Below are positions 41,377-47,812 of a DNA stretch of 47,812 nt, in pieces (position 1 is the first letter of the stretch; every line of letters starts with the position of its first letter). Origin of the DNA: an uncultured Spirochaetales bacterium (GTDB taxonomy: Bacteria; Spirochaetota; Spirochaetia; Sphaerochaetales; Sphaerochaetaceae). The notes under the pieces were generated by a model. It was not told where the DNA came from. It ran no database searches and saw only the letters and a list, made by a program, of their open reading frames with translations. A program made the translations under genes and the position numbers. The stretch spans positions 1 through 47,812 of the forward strand of contig CALXOK010000013.1 in the NCBI GenBank assembly GCA_944390025.1, given 5' to 3'.

Positions 41377-42186
41377 ATGAAAAGACTTTTAACAATTGCT
41401 CTTATCGCACTTCTCGCAATGACATCAGTTTTCGCAGGTGGTTCAAGCGAGAGCACACAGAACGTCGCAACAGACGGTTCAACATCAATGGAATCAGTTA
41501 TCGGATCTCTTGCAGAGGCATTCATGGAAGAGCATCCTGAAATCAACGTGACATACAACCCGACAGGATCCGGTTCCGGTATCACCGCAGTGTCTGAAGG
41601 CAGATGCGACATCGGACTTGCTTCCCGCGCCCTCAAGGATGAGGAGAAGGCCGGCGGACTTACAGAGACAATCCTTGCACTCGATGGAATCGCAATCATC
41701 GTCAACAATGCAAACCCTGTTTCTGATCTCTCAATCGACCAGATTGCAAAGATATATACAGGTGAGATCACAAACTGGAGTGAAGTCGGCGGAAACGACG
41801 GACAGATCGTTCTCATCGGACGTGAGGCTGGAAGCGGTACAAGAGACGGTTTTGAGTCAATCACAGGAACAGAGGATATGTGCCAGTACCGCCAGGAGCT
41901 GACAAGCACAGGTGATGTCATTACAACAGTCTCCACAAACCCGAACGCAATCGGCTACGCATCCCTTTCAGCTGTCAGTGACAAAGTCAAGACACTCCTT
42001 GTCGACGGTGTCGCACCAAGCGAAGAGACAGTTCTCAGCGGTGAGTACCTTGTCCAGAGACCGTTCGTCATGGCCACAAGAAGCACTGAAGCTCTCAGCG
42101 AGGCAGCCCAGATGTTCTTCGACTACGCTCTTTCAAGCGAAGCCGCTCCAATCATTGCAGGAGCAGGTGCAGTACCACTCAACTGA
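41377..42186 (+). CDS. pstS: Phosphate-binding protein PstS
   Basis: A protein of 269 residues with signal peptide KRLLTIALIALLAMTSVFA cut before GGSSEST. The mature protein has the phosphate-pocket motifs GSTSMES, NPTGSGSGITAV, and REAGSGTRDGFE. It captures phosphate outside the membrane and hands it to PstCA. ATG at 41377 follows AGGAGAGG. It is shorter than the E. coli protein but normal for the compact PstS group. No lipobox cysteine is present, so it is soluble unless otherwise tethered. Confidence 0.95.
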   Translation: MKRLLTIALIALLAMTSVFAGGSSESTQNVATDGSTSMESVIGSLAEAFMEEHPEINVTYNPTGSGSGITAVSEGRCDIGLASRALKDEEKAGGLTETILALDGIAIIVNNANPVSDLSIDQIAKIYTGEITNWSEVGGNDGQIVLIGREAGSGTRDGFESITGTEDMCQYRQELTSTGDVITTVSTNPNAIGYASLSAVSDKVKTLLVDGVAPSEETVLSGEYLVQRPFVMATRSTEALSEAAQMFFDYALSSEAAPIIAGAGAVPLN

Positions 42187-42220
42187 TAAAAAAGACCCTA
42201 ACACAATCAGGATTTAGGAA

Positions 42221-43087
42221 ATGAACTTAAAGAAAGCAAAAGAAGATGCAATCCACTTCATATTCCTGATTCTCGGACTCATCGCAGTAGGCTCGGTTCT
42301 GGTCATCACGGTATACCTGGTGATCTCCGGGCTTCCTGCCATTAGGGAAATAGGTCTGACGGAGTTCCTTTTCGGACAGCGCTGGGCCTCTACCGCTGCA
42401 CAGCCCGAGTACGGAATCCTTCCATTCATTCTGACAAGCATCTACGGTACTGCAGGAGCCATCATCATCGGAGTCCCGATTGGATTCTTCGCCGCAGTCT
42501 ATCTTGCGAAGATGGCACCGAAGAAGGTATGCGCCTTCATGCAGCTGTGCATCGGGGTCCTCGCTGGAATCCCATCAGTCGTTTACGGCCTTGTCGGTAT
42601 GCTCATCCTCGTTCCGGGAATCATGAGAATCTTTGACGTGCCAGATGGAGCAAGCCTTCTTGCGGCCATCGTCGTGCTTGCCGTCATGATTCTGCCTTCA
42701 GTCATCAATGTCTCCCTCACAAGCCTTCAGTCTGTACCGATGGAATACGAAGAGGCGTCTCTGGCACTCGGTGCCACCTCGACTGAAACATATTTCAAAG
42801 TCACCGTTCCTGCAGCGAAAAGCGGTATCTTCACGGCCATTGTCCTGGGTATCGGAAGGGCAATCGGAGAGGCGATGGCAGTCATGATGGTTGCCGGAAA
42901 CGTCGCGAACATGCCAAGCCTGTTCCAGAGCGTGCGCTTCCTGACAACTGCTGTCGCAAGTGAGATGAGCTACTCATCCGGACTCCAGCGTCAGGCATTG
43001 TTTTCAATCGCGCTCGTGCTGTTTTTCTTCATCATGCTTATCAACGCGACACTGCTTGTAATAAAGAAGAGGAGCCAGAGCGTATGA
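42221..43087 (+). CDS. pstC: Phosphate ABC permease PstC
   Basis: A membrane protein of 288 residues with about six spans. GIPSVVYGLVGMLIL and the EAA loop EEASLALGATSTETYFKV are typical, as is GIGRAIGEAMAVMMVAGN. It forms the phosphate channel with PstA. It starts 34 bases after pstS and overlaps pstA by four bases (ATGA), so the two are made in matched amounts. Confidence 0.95.
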   Translation: MNLKKAKEDAIHFIFLILGLIAVGSVLVITVYLVISGLPAIREIGLTEFLFGQRWASTAAQPEYGILPFILTSIYGTAGAIIIGVPIGFFAAVYLAKMAPKKVCAFMQLCIGVLAGIPSVVYGLVGMLILVPGIMRIFDVPDGASLLAAIVVLAVMILPSVINVSLTSLQSVPMEYEEASLALGATSTETYFKVTVPAAKSGIFTAIVLGIGRAIGEAMAVMMVAGNVANMPSLFQSVRFLTTAVASEMSYSSGLQRQALFSIALVLFFFIMLINATLLVIKKRSQSV

Positions 43088-43944
43088 TCCAGCAGTTATC
43101 AACATCAAGAAAGATCTGGGGTGCCTGCATGAAGGCCCTGTGCTATATCTCAATCGCCATCGTCACGGTCCTGACACTGTTCATGCTTCTTTACGTGTTC
43201 TACAAGGGCCTTCCTGAAGTGACATGGGAGCTTATCAGCACATCTCCAAGCTACCTGAGACACACAATCGGCATCCTTCCCGATATCATGAACACAATCT
43301 ATGTGGTCATCGCCACTCTTGTGATGGTCCTCCCGATTGGAGTCGGAGCCGCAATCTATCTGACCGAGTATGCGAAGAACAGAAAAGTCGTTGAGCTCAT
43401 CGAGTTCGCAGCCGAGACGCTTTCCGGTATCCCTTCAATCATCTATGGTCTTGTCGGCATGCTTGTCTTCTGCCAGTTCATGGGGCTTCAGACAAGTCTT
43501 CTTGCCGGATCGATGACACTTGTCATCATGAACCTCCCGACAATCCTCAGAACCACTCAGGAAGCCCTCAAGACGGTCCCCCAAAGCTACCGTGAAGGAG
43601 CTTTCGCCCTCGGGGCCGGCAAGTGGAGGGTAATCAGGACTGTTGTCCTTCCGGGCTGTATCAACGGTATCGTGACAGGCTGTATTCTGGCAGTCGGCCG
43701 TATCCTCGGTGAAAGCGCCGCACTGCTTTTCACGACTGGATTCGCCCATAACCTCAACGGCTTCATCGAAGGCCTGCAGAGCTCTGGCGCAACCCTCACA
43801 GTCGCCCTTTACGTCTATGCGAAGGAGCAGGGTGAATTCGAAGTCGCATATGCAATCGCAGCAATCCTCATGATTCTCACAATCATCATCAACATTGCCA
43901 CAACCTACATGGGCAAGCTTATGGAAAGGAGAAACGGACAGTGA
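43084..43944 (+). CDS. pstA: Phosphate ABC permease PstA
   Basis: A membrane protein of 286 residues with about six spans, [20 protein letters not shown] loop [20 protein letters not shown], and [16 protein letters not shown]. Partner of PstC. The start overlaps the pstC stop and the end overlaps the GTG start of pstB. Confidence 0.95.
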   Translation: MIQQLSTSRKIWGACMKALCYISIAIVTVLTLFMLLYVFYKGLPEVTWELISTSPSYLRHTIGILPDIMNTIYVVIATLVMVLPIGVGAAIYLTEYAKNRKVVELIEFAAETLSGIPSIIYGLVGMLVFCQFMGLQTSLLAGSMTLVIMNLPTILRTTQEALKTVPQSYREGAFALGAGKWRVIRTVVLPGCINGIVTGCILAVGRILGESAALLFTTGFAHNLNGFIEGLQSSGATLTVALYVYAKEQGEFEVAYAIAAILMILTIIINIATTYMGKLMERRNGQ

Positions 43945-44693
43945 AAATTCTTGAAACAAGGAACCTGAACCTCTGGTACGGCCAGAGTCAGGCATTGAAA
44001 GATATAAATCTTGACATTGAGGAGCGCAGCATAACCGCCCTCATCGGCCCCTCGGGCTGTGGAAAAAGCACCTACCTCAGGACTCTCAACCGCATGAACG
44101 ATCTCATTGACGGTGTGCGTATCGAGGGACAGGTCCTGTATGAAGGTCAGGACATCTTCTCGCCCAAGGTGGACGTCAACGGCCTGAGAAGGGATATCGG
44201 AATGGTCTTCCAGAAGCCGAATCCCTTCCTGATGAGCATCTATGACAACATCGCATACGGGCCGAGGACAAACGGAATCAAGTCAAAGGCGAAGCTTGAC
44301 GAGATTGTCGAGAAATCTCTGAGGAACGCAGCCCTCTGGGATGAGGTCAAGGACAGACTCAAGAAGAATGCGACCGGTCTTTCCGGAGGCCAGCAGCAGA
44401 GGCTTTGCATCGCACGTGCCCTTGCTGTCGAGCCCAAGGTCCTGCTCATGGATGAGCCCACAAGCGCCCTCGATCCGATTTCCACCAGCAAGATTGAAGA
44501 TTTGGCAATCGAACTCAAAAAAGATTACACTATAGTCATCGTGACCCATAATATGCAGCAGGCGTTGCGTATCAGTGACACGACCGCATTCTTCCTTCTG
44601 GGAGAGCTGATTGAGGCCGGGGATACTGAAGAGCTCTTCAGTAAGCCGAAACTGAAGAAAACAGAAGAATACATCACAGGAAGGTTTGGTTGA
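43941..44693 (+). CDS. pstB: Phosphate ABC ATPase PstB
   Basis: An ATP-binding subunit of 250 residues: Walker [10 protein letters not shown] (36-44), Q-loop MVFQKPNPF, signature [14 protein letters not shown], Walker [14 protein letters not shown], and the His switch in VTHNM. It drives phosphate import through PstCA and with PhoU relays phosphate status to PhoR. Start is GTG at 43941 overlapping the pstA stop. Confidence 0.97.
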   Translation: MKILETRNLNLWYGQSQALKDINLDIEERSITALIGPSGCGKSTYLRTLNRMNDLIDGVRIEGQVLYEGQDIFSPKVDVNGLRRDIGMVFQKPNPFLMSIYDNIAYGPRTNGIKSKAKLDEIVEKSLRNAALWDEVKDRLKKNATGLSGGQQQRLCIARALAVEPKVLLMDEPTSALDPISTSKIEDLAIELKKDYTIVIVTHNMQQALRISDTTAFFLLGELIEAGDTEELFSKPKLKKTEEYITGRFG

Positions 44694-44694
44694 T

Positions 44695-45354
44695 ATGGCA
44701 AGAAACAGATTTAACGAACAGCTCAATGACCTGAGCAGTGAGATGATTCAGATGGGCGGCCTCTGCGAGAGCGCGATTGACACCTGTGTCGATGCCCTCA
44801 TGAGGGGGGATGTGTCACTGTCCAGAGAAGTCTCGAAGAGAGAAAAGGAAATCGACGAGAAGGAAAGCGAGATCACAGCCCTGTGCATGAAGATGCTTCT
44901 TCATCAGCAGCCGGTTGCCAGCGACCTGAGACAGATCAGCGCAGCACTCAAGATGGTCACTGACCTTGAGCGTATCGGTGACCAGGCTGACGATATCGGG
45001 GAGATGATTTGCTACACGGCAAAGCATACAATCGATGAGCACGGGCTTATCCAGAAGATGGGTCTTGCGACAAAGAAAATGGTTCATGATTCCATCGATG
45101 CCTTTGTCAAGCAGGATGAAGGTCTTGCCGCGGCTGTCATCAGATATGATGATGTTGTCGATGATCTTTTCGTCAGCATTAAGAAATCGATAATCGAGTC
45201 AATCAACACAAACACGATTGACGGTGAGTACGCGAGTGACATCCTGATGATTGCGAAGTATTTCGAGCGCATCGGAGACCATGCTGTAAATGTCGCAGAG
45301 TGGGTCGAGTACTCAATCACAGGCGTTCACAGAAAAGACGAGGATGAGAACTGA
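44695..45354 (+). CDS. phoU: Phosphate signalling protein PhoU
   Basis: An all-helical protein of 219 residues with the two PhoU repeats; metal-binding patterns include ERIGDQADDI and ERIGDHAVNVAEW. PhoU links the Pst transporter to the PhoR kinase and represses the Pho response in high phosphate. ATG at 44695 starts one base after the pstB stop; GGAAGG lies upstream. The stop overlaps the phoB start (TGATG). Confidence 0.95.
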   Translation: MARNRFNEQLNDLSSEMIQMGGLCESAIDTCVDALMRGDVSLSREVSKREKEIDEKESEITALCMKMLLHQQPVASDLRQISAALKMVTDLERIGDQADDIGEMICYTAKHTIDEHGLIQKMGLATKKMVHDSIDAFVKQDEGLAAAVIRYDDVVDDLFVSIKKSIIESINTNTIDGEYASDILMIAKYFERIGDHAVNVAEWVEYSITGVHRKDEDEN

Positions 45355-46019
45355 TGATTTTTGCAGTAGAAGATGATGACAGCATCAGGGAAATCGAGAT
45401 TTACACACTGACAAGTGTCGGTTTCAAGGCTCAGGGCTTCAAGGATGCAGGAGAATTCTACAAGGCTCTTGAGACGACCAGGCCCGATTTGATTCTCCTT
45501 GATATCATGTTGCCTGGCGAGAACGGTGTCAGCATCCTGAAAAAGCTCAAAGAAAAGCGCGAGTACCGCGACATTCCCGTAATCATGGCAACCGCGAAGG
45601 GAAGCGAATACGACAAGGTCGAGAGTCTTGACGCAGGAGCTGATGACTATCTGGTCAAGCCGTTCGGGATGATGGAGATGGTCAGCCGCGTTAAGGCAGT
45701 TCTCCGCCGCAGCGGCAAGAAGGAGATGCCGGTGCTCATGCTAGGCGCCATCACGCTCAACAAGGCTGAGCATGTCGTTCTCGTCAACGGCGAGAAGGTC
45801 AGTCTCACGCTCAAGGAGTTTGATCTTCTTCAGCTGCTGATGGAGAATCCCGGAATCGTCTTTTCCAGAGAGACACTTCTTGACAGAATCTGGATGCAGG
45901 GGGCAGGCACTGAGACACGTACAGTCGATGCCCACGTCAAGACACTAAGACAGAAGCTCGGTCCGCAGGGCAGTCATATCGAGACTGTCAGGGGGGTCGG
46001 CTACCGCATAGAGGAGTAA
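45354..46019 (+). CDS. phoB: Phosphate response regulator, PhoB type
   Basis: An OmpR/PhoB regulator of 221 residues: receiver with acidic Asp7-9, phospho-acceptor Asp50 in ILLDIMLP and Lys in VKPF, then a winged helix with LTLKEFDLLQLL, RTVDAHVKTLRQKL and VRGVGYRIEE. Its location between phoU and the kinase gene identifies it as the phosphate regulator. It probably binds the repeat array upstream of pstS. Confidence 0.93.
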   Translation: MIFAVEDDDSIREIEIYTLTSVGFKAQGFKDAGEFYKALETTRPDLILLDIMLPGENGVSILKKLKEKREYRDIPVIMATAKGSEYDKVESLDAGADDYLVKPFGMMEMVSRVKAVLRRSGKKEMPVLMLGAITLNKAEHVVLVNGEKVSLTLKEFDLLQLLMENPGIVFSRETLLDRIWMQGAGTETRTVDAHVKTLRQKLGPQGSHIETVRGVGYRIEE

Positions 46020-46025
46020 AAAAAA

Positions 46026-47696
46026 GTGAACAAGACCATTTTCCGCTCGGTGCTTCTTGCATGCTGCATCATCATGGTTTTCTCACTCGTCTTCACTCTG
46101 TTCTTCCTGAACTCCTATTTCATGAATATCGAGTTCACAAACCTCAGAGGGCAGGCGGAGCATATCGCCGCGGCTGTTGACAAGCTGGGGCTTGAATACT
46201 TCAACTCATTCAAGGATGAATCCTATCGTGTCACCTGGATAGCCCCGGACGGGGATGTCCTGTATGACACAATGGCTGACGAGAGAAACATGGACAACCA
46301 TATCACCCGAGATGAGATTGCTTCTGCGTTCCGCACCGGTTACGGCCATGACAGAAGGTTTTCTGACACCCTCAGTAAGGAAACCCTTTATTCGGCTGTC
46401 AGGATTTCTGACGGCTCTGTCGTGCGTCTTGCCGTGACTCAGGACTCAATCGTTAGAATCACGCTCGGTGTCATTCCATACATGTGCATAGTTTTCGTCG
46501 TGGCTCTCATCCTGTGCACCTTCATCTCGAAAAGGATTTCAAGAAGGATAATCAATCCCCTCAACAGCCTGAATCTTGATGAGCCTCTGGAAAACGAGAC
46601 ATACGAGGAACTCAGTCCTCTTCTGGTGAGAATCGATAACCAGAACAGGCAGATCCAGAAGCAGATAGACACAATCAGTACAAGGCAGAAGGAGTTTGAG
46701 TCCATCACTGACAACATGAGGGAGGGCATGATCATCCTCAACAGCAATGACCTGATTGTCAGCATGAACACCTCAGCCATGAAACTGTTCGGCGGCTCCG
46801 GAAAGAACATCGGACACAGCGTTCTCGTCCTTGAGCGCTCTGTGGAGTTTGTCAATGCGCTCAAAGCAGCCCGTGAGAATGGAAGGAGCGAGTACACATT
46901 TGAGCGAAACGGCTACGTCAACCGCCTGATAGCAAACCTCATCCGTGACGACAACGACAAGGTCCTTGGCACCTGCATACTCATTGTCGACGAGACGGAG
47001 AAGGTGCTCAGCGAAGGCATGAGAAGACAGTTCAGCGCGAACGTGTCGCATGAGCTCAAGACTCCTCTCCATTCAATCCTCGCATCCAGCGAGCTGCTGA
47101 TGAACAATCTTGTCAAGGACAGTGACAAAATGGCCTTCATAGGCCGGATTCACAAGGAAGCCGAGCATCTTGTGACGCTTGTCGAGGATATCATAAGGCT
47201 TTCACAGCTTGATGAGACCAAGGACTTCCCTACAGAGAAAGTCAATGTGAGGGAAATCGTCGACTCTGTGGTTGAAGCGCTTGAAAAGAGTGCTGAAGAC
47301 AAGGGGGTGCGCATCGAGAAGGATGTTGATGATATCACAGTGGCTGGTGTCCAGCGTCTTGTCTATGAAATCGTGTTCAACCTCACAGACAACGCCATCC
47401 GCTATAACAGGAAGGACGGTTACGTCCGTATCAGTCTCCATATGGAAGGTGACAAGGCTGTCCTGTGTGTGCGCGACAACGGTATCGGGATACCGGCAGA
47501 GCATCAGGCCAGAATCTTCGAGCGTTTCTATCGAGTCGACACTTCCCATTCACGTTCCACAGGCGGAACAGGTCTCGGCCTGTCAATCGTGAAGCATGCG
47601 GCCAAGGTCATGAAAGGAACTGTGTCCCTTGAGTCTGAAGAGGGCAGCGGCTCTGCTTTCTATGTGACGCTCCAGCCTGCGCCAGATGACAAATAA
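46026..47696 (+). CDS. phoR: Phosphate sensor histidine kinase, PhoR type
   Basis: A kinase of 556 residues: N-terminal span (about 7-28), an extracytoplasmic part, second span (IPYMCIVFVVALILCTFI), HAMP-like segment, a PAS domain near residues 225-325, HisKA with phospho-acceptor His342 in SANVSHELKTPLHS, and HATPase boxes NLTDNAIRYN, DNGIGIP and GGTGLGLSIV. Unlike E. coli PhoR it has a sizeable extracytoplasmic domain, as in Bacillus PhoR. Start is GTG at 46026, six bases after the phoB stop. It closes the operon before a terminator. Confidence 0.92.
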   Translation: MNKTIFRSVLLACCIIMVFSLVFTLFFLNSYFMNIEFTNLRGQAEHIAAAVDKLGLEYFNSFKDESYRVTWIAPDGDVLYDTMADERNMDNHITRDEIASAFRTGYGHDRRFSDTLSKETLYSAVRISDGSVVRLAVTQDSIVRITLGVIPYMCIVFVVALILCTFISKRISRRIINPLNSLNLDEPLENETYEELSPLLVRIDNQNRQIQKQIDTISTRQKEFESITDNMREGMIILNSNDLIVSMNTSAMKLFGGSGKNIGHSVLVLERSVEFVNALKAARENGRSEYTFERNGYVNRLIANLIRDDNDKVLGTCILIVDETEKVLSEGMRRQFSANVSHELKTPLHSILASSELLMNNLVKDSDKMAFIGRIHKEAEHLVTLVEDIIRLSQLDETKDFPTEKVNVREIVDSVVEALEKSAEDKGVRIEKDVDDITVAGVQRLVYEIVFNLTDNAIRYNRKDGYVRISLHMEGDKAVLCVRDNGIGIPAEHQARIFERFYRVDTSHSRSTGGTGLGLSIVKHAAKVMKGTVSLESEEGSGSAFYVTLQPAPDDK

Positions 47697-47706
47697 TCCA
47701 ATCATC

Positions 47707-47738
47707 TCCGGAGGGGTTAATCCTCCGGATTAATTTTT
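47707..47738 (+). terminator. Intrinsic terminator of the pst-pho operon
   Basis: TCCGGAGG (47707-47714) pairs with CCTCCGGA (47722-47729) around a seven-base loop, then ATTAATTTTTT. A second GC hairpin, CTCCCG (47759-47764) with CGGGAG (47773-47778), follows; it lacks a good T-run and may belong to the next unit beyond the window. Confidence 0.9.
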
Positions 47739-47812
47739 TAAAATATTCTGCGGGAATTCTCCCGTCTTCAGGCGGGAGATGAAAGCAGAATGTTGTAATT
47801 TATTTCTTTTTG

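Noticed and set aside
1..47812. CRISPR array, tRNA or rRNA genes
   Set aside because: No regularly spaced repeats, cloverleaf genes or rRNA segments were recognised when reading both strands.

Overview
The window is bacterial chromosome with dense, mostly ordinary gene content. Short overlapping operons, purine-rich ribosome binding sites, ABC and Pst binding proteins whose signal peptides end in VFA-(Q/G)GGS(E), an AddAB pair, lone beta-type decarboxylase genes and general protein style suggest a gut-associated spirochaete of the Sphaerochaeta type. This placement is inferred from family resemblance, not from a search. No rRNA or tRNA gene, CRISPR array, transposase or integrase was seen.

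Layout. 1-409: tail of a macro-domain protein. 461-2800: a FeoA-FeoB fusion. 2797-4562 (minus): a CPBP membrane protease followed by a membrane-anchored endonuclease. 4603-10277 (plus): addB-addA recombination nuclease. 10264-14368 (minus): flavodoxin-like protein, aroA, threonine aldolase and a MalY/PatB-like lyase, probably one transcript. 14412-22382: a metabolic island (LysR regulator, UxaA-type dehydratase, SLC13-type carrier, double esterase, flavin ene-reductase). 22357-23403 (minus): SprT-like/DUF2786 protein. 23444-27008 (plus): rimO and a PcrA/UvrD helicase. 27278-28140: rplM-rpsI with a long, possibly structured leader. 28275-30276: a Cys-cluster protein and a DUF234-type ATPase. 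30382-36105 (minus): a LacI-controlled alpha-glucan operon (binding protein, two permeases, LacI, MalQ). 36345-37581: a lone OadB-type sodium pump subunit plus a 39-residue membrane protein. 37611-40993: hflX, ychF, a small unknown and rpsD. 40996-41180: a candidate structured RNA with a terminator. 41377-47696: a complete pstSCAB-phoU-phoB-phoR operon behind Pho-box-like repeats.

The most notable observation is the island. A perfect 35-bp direct repeat occurs at 14412-14446 and 22348-22382, 7,936 bp apart. The right copy contains the last codons and stop of the SprT-like gene; the left copy lies just upstream of the flavodoxin-like gene. Removing one repeat plus the DNA between them would restore a continuous minus-strand array SprT-like gene, flavodoxin, aroA, ltaE, malY. 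This is the geometry of a site-specific element inserted at the 3' end of a gene, yet no recombinase lies inside. Within the island, two 52-bp promoter elements match at 43 of 52 positions and precede the dehydratase gene and the carrier-esterase-reductase unit, so one LysR protein probably drives both. The gene set (uptake of an anion, ester hydrolysis, hydroxy-acid dehydration, reduction of an activated double bond) looks like a compact pathway for an unidentified organic acid or ester.

Elsewhere the genes group into clear physiological modules: iron uptake, double-strand-break repair, shikimate and amino-acid metabolism, translation, alpha-glucan use and phosphate-starvation response.
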